Positions 9,043-18,648 of a DNA stretch of 64,000 bases are shown here, in pieces; the first letter of the stretch is position 1; each line of letters begins with the position of its first letter. The stretch is taken from the NCBI GenBank assembly GCA_903862955.1, contig CAIPAH010000014.1, forward strand, positions 26,379 through 90,378. Reading direction: 5' to 3'. The notes under the pieces were generated by a model, which searched no databases, was not told the DNA's origin, and saw only the letters and a program-made list of their open reading frames with translations. Made by a program: the position numbers and the translations under genes. Source of the stretch: an uncultured Opitutia bacterium (GTDB taxonomy: Bacteria > Verrucomicrobiota > Verrucomicrobiia > Opitutales > Opitutaceae).

Positions 9043-10647
9043 TTACTTGGGTCCCTTGCCGTCGACCGTTGGGTGATGACTGGCCGGATCGCTGAACACG
9101 TAGCCGCGCGCGAGGGCGGTGTAGTCCGCAACCTGCCGGTCCTGCCACGCTTGATCGCGACCGAGTTCTGCTGCGGCCAGCCGCGCGACGAGCGGCGCGG
9201 TCTCAATCGAGGCGCGGGCATTGAGGATCAGGGCCCGCGTGCGCCGCGCCAACACGTCCTCAACCGTCCGGGCCATCTCGTGCCGCAACTGCCAGACGAC
9301 CTCACCTTGTTGGTAGGGCAGGTCCGGGTGCAGCTTTTGCTCCAATCCGGGGGTGGCTTTGATCAGTTCCGAAACGCGCACGGCGTCCGAACCATAGGGC
9401 GCAAGGTTCTTCTCGGAGATCTCGGCCTGCGTCCATCCATGAACGTGCATGTTCTCGGTGTGACAGCGGGTGCTCTCCAGCCCCGCGACTGTTTCGGCCT
9501 GGTCGATCACATCCTCGGCCATTTTACGGTAAGTCGTCCACTTTCCGCCCGTGATCGTGATGAGGCCGCTTTGGCTGACAAGGATCGTGTGATCGCGGGA
9601 CAGCGCTGCGGTATTGCTGCCTTCGCCGGACTTCACCAGCGGACGCAGGCCCGCAAAGATGCTGAGCACATCACTGTCGGAGGGATCCATGGCTAGGTAG
9701 CGGCGGGCATGGGACATCACAAATTCCCGCTCTTCGTCCAGCGCGCGGGGTTCGACTGAAGCTTCAGCCATCGGGGTATCGGTGGTGCCGACGACGACGC
9801 AGTCGTGCCATGGCACCGCAAACAGCACCCGCCCGTCGGCCGTCTTTGGCACCATGATCGCGGTGGTGCCGGGGAGGAAACGCTTGGGCAGCACCAGGTG
9901 AATTCCCTGGCTGACGGAGATCAGTTTCCGCCCGGCCGGCTCGTCCAGCTGGCGGAGATCATCGACAAACACGCCGGTCGCGTTGACCACTGCCCGGGCC
10001 CGAATGGTGAATTCCTCGCCCGACTCCTCGTCCCGGACGAAGACTCCGGCTACGAGGTTGTTCTCCTTGAGAATGCCGACGCAGCGGCAGTAGTTCAGCA
10101 TCGCGGCCCCGAGATCGTCGGCGGTTTGGGCCAGGTTGATCGCGAGTCGCGCGTCGTCGAATTGGCCGTCGTGATAGACCACGCCGCCGGTGAGATTCTC
10201 GGTTTCGACGGTGGGGATGAGCTCGAGCGTCTCCTCACGGCTCAGATTGCGCGACGGTTTGAGACCGAGCCGGCCGGCCAGCTGGTCGTAGACCTTCATG
10301 CCGACGCCATAGAACGGACCCTCCCACCATTTGTAGCTGGGAATGACAAACGCGAGGTCATGGACGAGGTGCGGGGCGTTTTGCGCGAGCCGGCCCCGCT
10401 CGCGCAGCGCCTCGAGCACCAGCGAAATGTTGCCCTGGCGCAGGTAGCGCACGCCGCCGTGAACGAGCTTCGTTGAACGGCTGGAAGTCCCTTGGGCGAA
10501 ATCTTGTTGTTCAATCAGCGCGACCCGGTGGCCGCGCGCGACCGCGTCCACCGCTGCCCCCAAGCCGGTGGCGCCGCCGCCCACGATGAGGATGTCAAAG
10601 GGCTCGGTGGCCGAGCGGATACGATCAAGGGCAGTGGTCCGGTTCAT
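9043..10647 (-). CDS. glpD: Aerobic-type FAD glycerol-3-phosphate dehydrogenase
   Basis: The 534-residue protein begins with an FAD-binding fold (FDILIVGGGATGLGAA, about residues 18-33). It continues with GTSSRSTKLVHGGVRYL, VVNATGVFVDDLRQLD, VPWHDCVVVGTTDTP, FAGLRPLVKSG and TITGGKWTTYRKMAED, all typical of GlpD. It oxidises sn-glycerol-3-phosphate to dihydroxyacetone phosphate and passes electrons to quinone at the inner membrane face. The start was placed at MNRTTALDRI, 195 bases inside the longest frame, because the upstream extension overlaps glpK and looks non-coding. It is the third gene after a sulfoquinovosidase and glpK, so the likely glycerol source is sulfoquinovosyl glycerol. Confidence 0.93.
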   Translation of the reverse strand: MNRTTALDRIRSATEPFDILIVGGGATGLGAAVDAVARGHRVALIEQQDFAQGTSSRSTKLVHGGVRYLRQGNISLVLEALRERGRLAQNAPHLVHDLAFVIPSYKWWEGPFYGVGMKVYDQLAGRLGLKPSRNLSREETLELIPTVETENLTGGVVYHDGQFDDARLAINLAQTADDLGAAMLNYCRCVGILKENNLVAGVFVRDEESGEEFTIRARAVVNATGVFVDDLRQLDEPAGRKLISVSQGIHLVLPKRFLPGTTAIMVPKTADGRVLFAVPWHDCVVVGTTDTPMAEASVEPRALDEEREFVMSHARRYLAMDPSDSDVLSIFAGLRPLVKSGEGSNTAALSRDHTILVSQSGLITITGGKWTTYRKMAEDVIDQAETVAGLESTRCHTENMHVHGWTQAEISEKNLAPYGSDAVRVSELIKATPGLEQKLHPDLPYQQGEVVWQLRHEMARTVEDVLARRTRALILNARASIETAPLVARLAAAELGRDQAWQDRQVADYTALARGYVFSDPASHHPTVDGKGPK

Positions 10648-10724
10648 GATGGGTGGGGGATGGGTTGGCCGGTTCTTGCCGGAAGTGGCGGTAGGGCGTT
10701 TGTCGTATGGGCTTGATCTGGGCG

Positions 10725-12230
10725 TTAATCGCCTGGGCGGGCCCATTCGCGCGCTCGCTCGAGCGCCCGGCGCCAGTCGGCCAGGCGGGCGGCGCGTTCC
10801 GACGCGGTGACGGCCGGTTCGAACCGGCGCGCCGCGCGCCACTGCTGGGAGATCTCATTCAGATCCGACCAGAAACCGACTCCGAGCCCGGCCAGGTAGG
10901 CCACGCCCAGCGCGGTGGTTTCGGTGACCTGCGGGCGCACCACCGGTTTGCCGAGAAGATCGGCCTGGATTTGCATCAACAAATCAGAGCGGGACGCCCC
11001 GCCATCGACCCGCAACTCGCTTACGGCAATGCCCGCGTCCGACTCCATCGCCCCCAGCACATCGACGGTTTGCAGCGCGATGGCATCAAGTGCCGCCCGC
11101 GCGATGTGCGCACGGGTGGTACCCCGGGTCATGCCGAGCAAGCTGCCGCGCGCATAAGGATCCCAGTGCGGTGCTCCCAAACCGGTGAACGCCGGCACCA
11201 AGATCACGCCCTCGCTGGTGGTGCACCCCGCCGCGAGCGTTTCGATTTCCTCCGCTTTGGCAATGAAGCCGAGTCCGTCACGCAGCCATTGGATGATTGC
11301 CCCGCCCATGAAGATGGAGCCTTCCAATGCGTAGGTTGTGGCACCGCCGAGTTGCCAGCCGACGGTGGACAACAGGCGGTTACGGGACGCGATCGGCCGC
11401 GCGCCGGTGTTCATCAAGAGGAACAGACCGGTGCCATAGGTGTTCTTGGCCATTCCCGTCTGCCAACAGGCCTGCCCGAACGTGGCGGCCTGCTGGTCGC
11501 CGGCGATGCCGCTGATCGGTACGCTCGTGCCGAACAAGGCAGGATCGGTTTTTGCGACGACCCCGCTGGACGGCACGATTTCCGGCAACACCGCTCGCGG
11601 GATCCCGAACAGCCCGAGCAGCTCGTCATCCCACGCCAGCGTGTGGATGTTCATGAGCGACGTGCGGGAAGCGTTCGAGACGTCCGTCACGTGCCGGTGG
11701 CCGCCGCTCAGTTGCCAGACCAACCAGCTGTCGATCGTGCCGAATGCGAGTTCGCCGCGCTCGGCGCGAAGGCGGGCTCCCGGCACATGGTCGAGTAACC
11801 ACGCGAGTTTCGTGGCCGAAAAATAGGGGTCAATCAGGAGGCCGGTCTTCTCCTGAATCCGCGCCCCCAATCCCTTCGCGGTGAGTTTTTCACACTCCGC
11901 GGCCGTGCGGCGATCCTGCCAGACGAGGGCAGGATGGACCGGCGCGCCGGTCGACCGCTCCCACAGCACCGCGGTTTCACGCTGATTGGTGATGCCGATG
12001 GCCGCCACATCGGCGATGCCGGCCCCAGCTAGCCCGACCACCGCGTGGGCCACGGTCAGTTGCGATCGCCAGATCTCGCCCGGATCGTGTTCCACCCAGC
12101 CAGGATGGGGATAGTGCTGCGCGTGCTCGCGCTGCGCCATCGCCACCGGCGTGCCTTCGCGGTCAAATAAGACGGCGCGGGAACTGGTGGTCCCCTGGTC
12201 CAAGGCGAGAATGTAGCGCTTGGCCTTCAT
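10725..12230 (-). CDS. glpK: Glycerol kinase
   Basis: The 501-residue protein has a complete FGGY kinase pattern: [18 protein letters not shown] at the start, [69 protein letters not shown], and [13 protein letters not shown]. The length matches the family. It phosphorylates glycerol with ATP to sn-glycerol-3-phosphate, which GlpD (77 bases downstream) then oxidises. The sulfoquinovosidase gene lies 24 bases upstream on the same strand, so the three form one transcription unit. No glycerol facilitator is visible, which fits glycerol being released inside the cell. Confidence 0.95.
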   Translation of the reverse strand: MKAKRYILALDQGTTSSRAVLFDREGTPVAMAQREHAQHYPHPGWVEHDPGEIWRSQLTVAHAVVGLAGAGIADVAAIGITNQRETAVLWERSTGAPVHPALVWQDRRTAAECEKLTAKGLGARIQEKTGLLIDPYFSATKLAWLLDHVPGARLRAERGELAFGTIDSWLVWQLSGGHRHVTDVSNASRTSLMNIHTLAWDDELLGLFGIPRAVLPEIVPSSGVVAKTDPALFGTSVPISGIAGDQQAATFGQACWQTGMAKNTYGTGLFLLMNTGARPIASRNRLLSTVGWQLGGATTYALEGSIFMGGAIIQWLRDGLGFIAKAEEIETLAAGCTTSEGVILVPAFTGLGAPHWDPYARGSLLGMTRGTTRAHIARAALDAIALQTVDVLGAMESDAGIAVSELRVDGGASRSDLLMQIQADLLGKPVVRPQVTETTALGVAYLAGLGVGFWSDLNEISQQWRAARRFEPAVTASERAARLADWRRALERAREWARPGD

Positions 12231-12254
12231 GTGGGGTTGATCTTCACGGTTGGA

Positions 12255-14273
12255 TCAAGCGTTTGCCAAGGCGAGTAACTGGGACTGCATCGCGCAGCCC
12301 TGGCGCACGAACACGGGTGGCTGGCCCAAGGGCGCCGCCACGGTCACGCGTGCACCGCCGTCGAATTCCCGCCCCGTCCACAAATGGATCCAACGGGCCC
12401 CCGCCGGGAGGTAGGGTTCCCAGGAGTCGCGCCCTGCGGCGTGCACGGGCGCGACGAGCAGGTCCGCGCCATAAAGGTATTCGTCCTGGATCGTGTAGGC
12501 CTGCGGGTCCTCCTCGAAATGCAGGAAGAGTGGACGCTGCAGCGGCAATCCCTGGGTTGCGGCCTGTTCCGCGAGTTGCCGGACATAGGGAACCAAGGCG
12601 GCGTAGATGCGGGTCATGCGGGCGAAATGCGCCAGGACCCCGTCATCCTGCCAGAACTGGAAATTCTCGTCGGGTCGGTTGCCCTCGTGAGTGCGCATGA
12701 CCGGGGTGAAGGCGGCCATCTCGGCCCAGCGCTGGAACAGCTCCGGAGTGCGCCGGTTTCCAAACAGGCTGGTGTAGCCGCCAATGTCGCTGTGATGGTA
12801 GGCATTGCCCAGCAGGCCCGACGAAAGCGCGCCGCAGATGACCGTCTGCAGGCCGTCGTGCCGGGAGAAGTCCACGGACTGGTCGCCCGCCCAGAGAAGC
12901 GGGCAATGCGCTTGGATGCCGGTGTAGCCGGCGCGCATGAAATAAAGCACATCCCCTTTGCGTCCGGCCTCCGCTACTGCGTCGGCGTTGACCTTGGCCC
13001 ACATCGTAGGCCACGCGTTGTGCATCAACATCGCGTCGGCGCCGCTCGCGAGTTTGACGTCGGTGGGCAGGTATTCGCCGAAATCGGCCATCCAGCCGTC
13101 CAAGCCCGAATCAATCATCTCCTGCCGGATCACGCGGCGTCCATACCACCGGGCGGCCTCAGGATTGGTGAAATCAACCACGCCGCAGCCAAACTCGCCA
13201 AAATCCACGATGTATTCGCCGCCCGTTGCGTTCGTGGCCAGATAGCCGGCCGCGCGCGCCTCCTGGTAGATCACACCGTCGCTGCACAAATAGGGTGTGA
13301 CGTAACCGAGGAAGCGGACACCGCGGGAATTAAGCGACGCCACCCACTGGCGCGCATCCGGGTAGCGCTTTTCATTCCAGTGCCAGTCCCAAAACAGGCG
13401 GTTGCCGAACGACGTCTTGCGCAGGCCCACCCAGTCCTCGCACCACAGCGCGGACACCTTGACGCCGTGCTTGCGACTCAGCTCCAGGATGCGCTCCGCA
13501 TGTTCGGGACCGTTCTTCAGCCCAAGGATCGCGCCCTTGAAAACCCAATCGGGGAGCGCGGGCTGCCGGCCAAACCGGGCGGAAATGCGCTCAACCAGAC
13601 CGATGAAGCTTTTGGCGGCAAACAACTCGATGCGGGCGGGCACGGCCCAGAATTGGAGCTCGTGGAATTCCGGATGGCGGAAATCAAAATCGGCGTACGC
13701 CGTGGTCTCGGCATGCAGGCAATAGTGGTCCGAGGAAACGTAGGTGGGCTGCGGATAGTTGGTGGTGTAATAGTCGCCGCCCGCCTTTCCGGTCACGTCG
13801 GCCTGCCAGGTGAGATAAGTGGACTTGTCGCGGCCGACGCCCGGCTCCGACGTCCAGAGCGGGAAATGCCGCCCGCGCAAATTAAAGTAAGACATCTGCT
13901 CACCGCCGCCCCAGACCTGCTCGGCGGGCTGCGCGTTGACGCGCCACCACAAGCGGTTGACTCGGTTGGACGCAGGAGAAAATTCGACCACTGCGCCCGG
14001 CCCTTCGACGCGAACGGTCAGCTCCAACTCCACTTCCGTTTGCGCCGAACGCGCCAAAGACACCCGCACTCCACCAGCTACCGCCTCAACCCGGGCATGC
14101 CGCAGGGGAACCCGCTCCTCCACGTAGTCTTCGAATTCAAAATTCCCACGGTGCATCTTGACCGACGCCACCCCGAACCCGACGAAACAGCACGGGACGC
14201 CCGGGGAATGCGCCATGAGCTGCCGGCCCTCATGCCAGAACGCCCAGGAGTCTTGGGTAAATTTGAGTTCCAT
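12255..14273 (-). CDS. yihQ: Sulfoquinovosidase, GH31 (YihQ type, K/E variant of the sulfonate pocket)
   Basis: The 672-residue protein has no signal peptide. The sulfonate-binding and catalytic residues remembered for E. coli YihQ map onto it at a constant offset: Q262 to K253 (GLKNG), Q288 to E279 (WCEDW), R301 to R292 and W304 to W295 (SFGNRLFWDW), nucleophile D405 to D397 (MADFGEY), acid D472 to D464 (WAGDQ), and Y508 to Y500 (DIGGYT). The K/E pair is the alternative motif known from Agrobacterium-type enzymes. It hydrolyses alpha-sulfoquinovosides, typically sulfoquinovosyl glycerol, to sulfoquinovose and glycerol. The downstream glpK-glpD pair supports the glyceryl substrate. A plain alpha-glucosidase or xylosidase would lack the R/W/Y set. 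Confidence 0.93.
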   Translation of the reverse strand: MELKFTQDSWAFWHEGRQLMAHSPGVPCCFVGFGVASVKMHRGNFEFEDYVEERVPLRHARVEAVAGGVRVSLARSAQTEVELELTVRVEGPGAVVEFSPASNRVNRLWWRVNAQPAEQVWGGGEQMSYFNLRGRHFPLWTSEPGVGRDKSTYLTWQADVTGKAGGDYYTTNYPQPTYVSSDHYCLHAETTAYADFDFRHPEFHELQFWAVPARIELFAAKSFIGLVERISARFGRQPALPDWVFKGAILGLKNGPEHAERILELSRKHGVKVSALWCEDWVGLRKTSFGNRLFWDWHWNEKRYPDARQWVASLNSRGVRFLGYVTPYLCSDGVIYQEARAAGYLATNATGGEYIVDFGEFGCGVVDFTNPEAARWYGRRVIRQEMIDSGLDGWMADFGEYLPTDVKLASGADAMLMHNAWPTMWAKVNADAVAEAGRKGDVLYFMRAGYTGIQAHCPLLWAGDQSVDFSRHDGLQTVICGALSSGLLGNAYHHSDIGGYTSLFGNRRTPELFQRWAEMAAFTPVMRTHEGNRPDENFQFWQDDGVLAHFARMTRIYAALVPYVRQLAEQAATQGLPLQRPLFLHFEEDPQAYTIQDEYLYGADLLVAPVHAAGRDSWEPYLPAGARWIHLWTGREFDGGARVTVAAPLGQPPVFVRQGCAMQSQLLALANA

Positions 14274-14637
14274 GGCGGTTAGGGACTAAGAGGGTCGTGA
14301 CCCACCGGAAGACAAGCAGCGCATGCGACGAAGAGTGACCGGAGCTGCTCGTCAAAGCCGGCGGAGGATCGGAAAGGGGAGTGCGGGGAAGCGGCCACAG
14401 GAACTGATTGGGGAGGCGGGCACGAATAATTTGTATTCAAAAGAACACCGGCGAAATGGCCTGTCAATTGTCGAATCACCCGGGAAAACGCCGGCCATGA
14501 GACGAAAACAATACCTCGCAACAGTCGCGCGCGGCGCGTGTCCGGGCTTGCAAAATATCCTTGTGCTTTGTGCGGGGGTGGGTAACAACTGATTTATTCG
14601 AAAGCGAAAGAATCGTCGGTCCTAACCCCTAACCCCC
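14274..14637. promoter_or_regulatory. Divergent promoter region between sulfoquinovosidase operon and TonB receptor
   Basis: No gene is visible in these 364 bases, which separate two divergent transcription units. The segment around 14420-14460 is locally AT-rich (cacgaataatttgtattc) and could hold the minus-strand promoter. The stretch around 14550-14600 is the likely plus-strand promoter zone and ends in the motif described separately at 14597. No convincing -35/-10 pair at ideal spacing was found by eye. Confidence 0.5.
14593..14611. promoter_or_regulatory. Putative operator, copy A (upstream of the TonB receptor)
   Basis: The core TTCGAAAGCGAA is at 14597-14608, 30 bases before the receptor ATG. 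It contains the inverted pair TTCG / CGAA separated by AAAG, an architecture like LacI-family operators. The identical 12 bases recur in front of dsrA, and a one-mismatch copy precedes cobA. The binding protein is not identified; the ROK protein in this window or a LacI-type protein elsewhere are candidates. Confidence 0.55.
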
Positions 14638-17013
14638 ATGAACTGCTCATTCGCCCGTCCCGGGCACAACGATGCCCGCATTGGCCGACTTCCCGGCCTC
14701 TTTGTTTGGCGCCTGCTCTCCCTCGCCGCGTTCGCCGTCGCCCCCGCGCTGGCCCAAGGCGACAACCCGGCCACTCCCGCGGCCAGCCCGGCTGCTCCCG
14801 CGGTGGCCGAGGAAGAAAACGCGGCCACTCCCGCCGTTCCCGCCGCTAAGGAGGATGACATTGTTCGACTCCCCAAGGTGAGCGTCAGCGCCACGCTGCG
14901 TGATGAACCGCTCCTGTCGGTGCCGATTCCGGTCGCCGTTTTGTCCGGCGCCCAGATGTTGCAGTCCAACCTGCGTGGCCTGAGCGATATCACCTCTCAG
15001 ATGCCGTCGCTGACCTTTCGTGCGGGAGCGTCCAACAAGGACACTTCGCTGCTGATCCGCGGTGTCGGTACGATCACGACTTCACCCGGCGTCGAGCCCG
15101 GCGTCTCCACGGTGGTTGACGGCGTGGTTTTGGCCCGCCCGGGACAATCCACGATGGACCTGATGGACATCGATCACGTTGAAGTGCTGCGCGGACCGCA
15201 GGGGACGCTGTTCGGCAAGAATTCCTCGGTCGGTGCCGTCAACATCGTATCCACGGATCCATCGCCGAACACCCACAGCTTTTTGAATGTCGGATATTTC
15301 GGAGCGGACACCGAGGAATCGGTTCGCGCCGGCGTCTCGGGTACCATCGTACCCAACAAGCTCTTGGCGTCCGTCGCGTTCATGTATGACCACTTTGACG
15401 GCAATGTGGACAATGTCTTCCTCCATGAGAAGGTGAACGGCTTCCGCAACTGGGGTATGCGGGCCAAGCTGGTCTACGCGCCCAGCACCAACTTCAAGGC
15501 GACCTTCATCCTCCACTACATCGATTCCTACTCCACCCAGCCGAATGAAGGTCCGTTTGTCCGGGCTTATAACACCAATTTCCCGGCCCTGGTGACGACG
15601 CCGACCTCGGCCGCCACCCTTGCCGCGATCTCGCCCGTGGTGCCGACGGAAAACAACCTGCAGATCAACAGCGGGCTGCTGGGTCGCATCCAGGACTTCA
15701 ACGACGGCGTTGCAGCCAACCTCGAATGGTCCGTGGGCGGCTACAAAGTGACGTCAATTACGGCCTACCAAAATTGGTACAACAACCAGCATGAGGACAC
15801 CGGTGTCGTCGCGTCGCCCACGGTTGGATACACCGTGTCGTGGGACAATGGTCATCTCTGGTTTGACCAGTATTCCGAGGAGCTGCGCCTGACTTCGCCG
15901 ACCGGAAAGTTCTTCAACTTTGTCACCGGCCTTTATTGGCAGAAGGCCATCGACACGGAGACCTACCGGCGCGACATCACCCAGGAGCCGACCGCGGGCA
16001 CCCTGGTGCCCAACACCGGTGAGGCTCACTACGGCACGGACTCGAGCAATTACTCGGCCTATGGCGAAGGCACTTGGAATATTTCAAAGACCTTCCGGGT
16101 GATCACGGGTCTGCGGCTGACGCGCGACGATCTTCACTTCTATCATTCGCGCATTTCCACCTCAGCGGTCGCAGTGCCCGGCATTCAACCCACGCTGGCG
16201 CCCCATGACGGCACGACGAGTTCGAACGGCGTCTCCGGGCGAGCCGGCGTGCAATACGATCTGAACAAGGAGACCATGTTGTTCGCGACCTACTCGAAGG
16301 GTTACAAGGGCCCGGCTTACAACGTGTTCTTCAACCAGACCGCCCTCCAGGTGCTCCCCTTGGATCCCGAAACCTCTGATGATTACGAACTCGGAATCAA
16401 GGCGCTGACCTGGCACGGCCGGCTGCAGTTCACGGCGACGCTGTTCAGCACGACCTATCAAAACTACCAGGCCAATGAACCCACGACCGTTCTCGGTACG
16501 CCGGTCACCAACCTGATCAACGCCGGGCAGGTCTCGTCCAAGGGCATTGAAGCGGACTTGCGGGTCCGGCTGACGTCGCAGCTGACATTGTCGGTGACCG
16601 CCTCCCGCATCGACGCCGTCATCGACAACTTCAACAAGATTGTCAGCACGATCAACTACAACGGACAGCCGTTGCCCTTTGCGCCGAAGTTCAAGGAGGA
16701 CACCTTGCTGGAATTCCGGACCCCGATCACCAACAAACTCGATCTCACGGTGACGACGGATTATGCGTACCAAACGAAGCAGCAATACCAGATCACCCAG
16801 ACGCCGGACACCATCCAAGACGCCTACGGACTCTGGAACGCATCGGTCGCGTTCGCGCGCCCGTCCGACGGATGGCGCGTGGCCTTCATTGGCAAGAACC
16901 TGACCAATACCCACTACGCGACTCTGCTGACTGAAGCCGGTGGCATGGTTTGGCGCACGGTTCCGCGGGACAACAGCACCTATTTCGGGGTTACGGTGCG
17001 CAAGGACTTCTGA
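14638..17013 (+). CDS. TonB-dependent outer-membrane receptor
   Basis: The 791-residue protein starts with a long signal peptide (hydrophobic core LFVWRLLSLAAFAVAPALA) followed by an Ala/Pro/Glu linker. The plug domain spans about residues 80-210 (VSVSATLRDE, PIPVAVLSGAQM, SLLIRGVGT, DHVEVLRGPQGTLFGKNSS). The beta-barrel ends in a typical aromatic terminus, VTVRKDF. Such receptors import large or scarce solutes using TonB/ExbBD, and a set is encoded at 48.8-53.7 kb. It sits between the sulfoquinovosidase operon and an MFS carrier and shares an operator-like motif with dsrA. It may therefore bring sulfoquinovosyl glycerol into the periplasm, though a siderophore or cobalamin receptor is not excluded. 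Confidence 0.9.
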   Translation: MNCSFARPGHNDARIGRLPGLFVWRLLSLAAFAVAPALAQGDNPATPAASPAAPAVAEEENAATPAVPAAKEDDIVRLPKVSVSATLRDEPLLSVPIPVAVLSGAQMLQSNLRGLSDITSQMPSLTFRAGASNKDTSLLIRGVGTITTSPGVEPGVSTVVDGVVLARPGQSTMDLMDIDHVEVLRGPQGTLFGKNSSVGAVNIVSTDPSPNTHSFLNVGYFGADTEESVRAGVSGTIVPNKLLASVAFMYDHFDGNVDNVFLHEKVNGFRNWGMRAKLVYAPSTNFKATFILHYIDSYSTQPNEGPFVRAYNTNFPALVTTPTSAATLAAISPVVPTENNLQINSGLLGRIQDFNDGVAANLEWSVGGYKVTSITAYQNWYNNQHEDTGVVASPTVGYTVSWDNGHLWFDQYSEELRLTSPTGKFFNFVTGLYWQKAIDTETYRRDITQEPTAGTLVPNTGEAHYGTDSSNYSAYGEGTWNISKTFRVITGLRLTRDDLHFYHSRISTSAVAVPGIQPTLAPHDGTTSSNGVSGRAGVQYDLNKETMLFATYSKGYKGPAYNVFFNQTALQVLPLDPETSDDYELGIKALTWHGRLQFTATLFSTTYQNYQANEPTTVLGTPVTNLINAGQVSSKGIEADLRVRLTSQLTLSVTASRIDAVIDNFNKIVSTINYNGQPLPFAPKFKEDTLLEFRTPITNKLDLTVTTDYAYQTKQQYQITQTPDTIQDAYGLWNASVAFARPSDGWRVAFIGKNLTNTHYATLLTEAGGMVWRTVPRDNSTYFGVTVRKDF

Positions 17014-17037
17014 GTCCACCTGTCGCGCGGTATTTAT

Positions 17038-17084
17038 GCCGCCTCGTCCGGAAGCCAATCCTGGCGAGGCGGCTCAACTTTTCT
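17038..17084 (+). terminator. Probable terminator after the TonB receptor
   Basis: A 9-base inverted repeat, gccgcctcg (17038-17046) and cgaggcggc (17065-17073), with an 18-base loop, is followed by tcaacttttct. The loop is long and the T-run short, so termination efficiency is uncertain. Confidence 0.5.
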
Positions 17085-17232
17085 GCGGGGCGTACCTAAC
17101 CGGCCGGGCCAATAGTTTGCCTCGTTCGTCCGGCCCGGTTCAACTGATCCAAACCATGAAGCCGCGTTCCTCGGACCAGGGTACTCAACCCGCGGGCAGC
17201 TGGCCGGTGGCGCCCCCTTAGCCACAACCGTC

Positions 17233-18552
17233 ATGACGCACCCCAACCCCATGGAAGAGGCCCCCGGAGGCTCCCCGGCGCGGCTGCGCTGGTATCATGG
17301 GGTTTCGCGCGCGCAATGGCTGGTGCTCGTGATTGCCTGTGCCACGTGGATCTTCGACTCGTACGACGCCCAAATTTTCAACGTGACGCGCACCGACATC
17401 CTGGCGGATGTCCTGCACCTGCGCCCGGGTGATGCCGCGATCAAGTTTTGGGGTGAGATGTTCCTGGGCATCTACCTCATCGGCGGGGCGATTGGCGGGA
17501 GTTATTTTGGATCGCTGGCGGACCGGATCGGCCGACGGCCGACGATGATCATCACGATCCTGATCTACACGACCTTTTCCGGACTCACCTGCCTGGCGCA
17601 GTCGGGCTGGCAGGTGGCGGCGCTCCGATTTGTGGTGGCGATGGGCACGGCGGGGGCGTGGGCCGTGGGTGCCTCATTCGTGGCCGAGGTTTTTTCTGCC
17701 CGGTCCCGCGCCCAGGCGGGCGCGATCTTTCATTCCACCAGCAATATCGGCACGGCCCTGGCGTCGCTGGTCGGCATGGCGGTCGGGACCAACTGGCGAC
17801 TCGCCTATTTGCTGGGGGTGGTTCCGGTCGTGATGGTGTTCTGGGTCCGGGCGTGCGTGCAGGAATCGCCGAGTTGGAAGGAACAGGCGGACAAGGTGGG
17901 AAGCCAGCCGCGCGGCAATTTCAAGGACCTGCTCCTGGTGCGCCCTTGGGCGCCGCGAGCGCTCCTGGGCATGTGCCTCGCGGCCGTGGGCATCGGGACC
18001 TATTGGTGCATCACCGTCGGGGGCCAGGATCTGGTGCAGGATTTTCTCATTCGGCACGGCGTCACCGCCGCCGCGGCCCGGCCGCGGGCCCAGTTTGCCT
18101 ACGGCTTCCTGATCAACGGCGGGGGCTTCCTGGGCGCGATCGCCTTCGGCCCGTTGGCGCATTGGCTGGGACGCCGCCGGGCGTTCGGCGCCGTGATGCT
18201 GGGGGGAATGTTCATCGTGCCCGTGACATGGTATCTGCCCCAGAACTACGGCCAGTTGCTTTGCCTCCTGCCGCTCTATGGTTTTCTGACCTTTGGGTTT
18301 CATGCGGGATTTGCCTTTTATTTTCCCGAGCTGTTTCCGACCCACCTCCGCGGCACGGGCACGGGCTTTTGTTTCAATGGTGGACGGCTGCTGGCGGCGG
18401 TGGTCCTGGGTTTCTCCGGTTGGCTGAAGTCCCGGCCCGGCCTCGATCTCCGGCAGGCGGTGTGCATCCTGGCTTTGTTCTACCTGGCCGGACTGGTCTG
18501 CCTGTGGTTCCTCCCTGAAACCAAGGGCGAAAAGCTGGCGGAGATGACTTGA
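17233..18552 (+). CDS. MFS transporter, sugar/organic-acid type
   Basis: The 439-residue protein has about twelve predicted membrane helices and the MFS signature SLADRIGRRPTMI between helices 2 and 3. A PETKGEKL-type motif near the end is typical of the sugar-porter/AAHS branches. The N-terminal D-S-Y-D in helix 1 is also common in AAHS carriers. It lies 219 bases after the TonB receptor on the same strand. I infer inner-membrane uptake of sulfoquinovose, sulfoquinovosyl glycerol or a related anion. Export of a sulfonate end product is an alternative. Nothing in the sequence fixes the substrate. Confidence 0.85.
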   Translation: MTHPNPMEEAPGGSPARLRWYHGVSRAQWLVLVIACATWIFDSYDAQIFNVTRTDILADVLHLRPGDAAIKFWGEMFLGIYLIGGAIGGSYFGSLADRIGRRPTMIITILIYTTFSGLTCLAQSGWQVAALRFVVAMGTAGAWAVGASFVAEVFSARSRAQAGAIFHSTSNIGTALASLVGMAVGTNWRLAYLLGVVPVVMVFWVRACVQESPSWKEQADKVGSQPRGNFKDLLLVRPWAPRALLGMCLAAVGIGTYWCITVGGQDLVQDFLIRHGVTAAAARPRAQFAYGFLINGGGFLGAIAFGPLAHWLGRRRAFGAVMLGGMFIVPVTWYLPQNYGQLLCLLPLYGFLTFGFHAGFAFYFPELFPTHLRGTGTGFCFNGGRLLAAVVLGFSGWLKSRPGLDLRQAVCILALFYLAGLVCLWFLPETKGEKLAEMT

Positions 18553-18648
18553 ACCCAAGTCATCCTCGACTTGGATGCAGTCGTCCTTTTCCGCGGGGGC
18601 CGTTGTCGGCGATTGGTCGTTGCCGGAATCAGGTGAGTCCGGTGCAAC

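Noticed and set aside
12255..14273. Ordinary alpha-glucosidase or alpha-xylosidase
   Set aside because: The R/W/Y plus K/E sulfonate-pocket residues line up with YihQ at constant offset.
12384..14282. Long plus-strand open frame (632 codons) opposite the sulfoquinovosidase
   Set aside because: It is the complement of a well-supported GH31 gene; high-GC codon bias produces such shadow frames, and it shows no family features.
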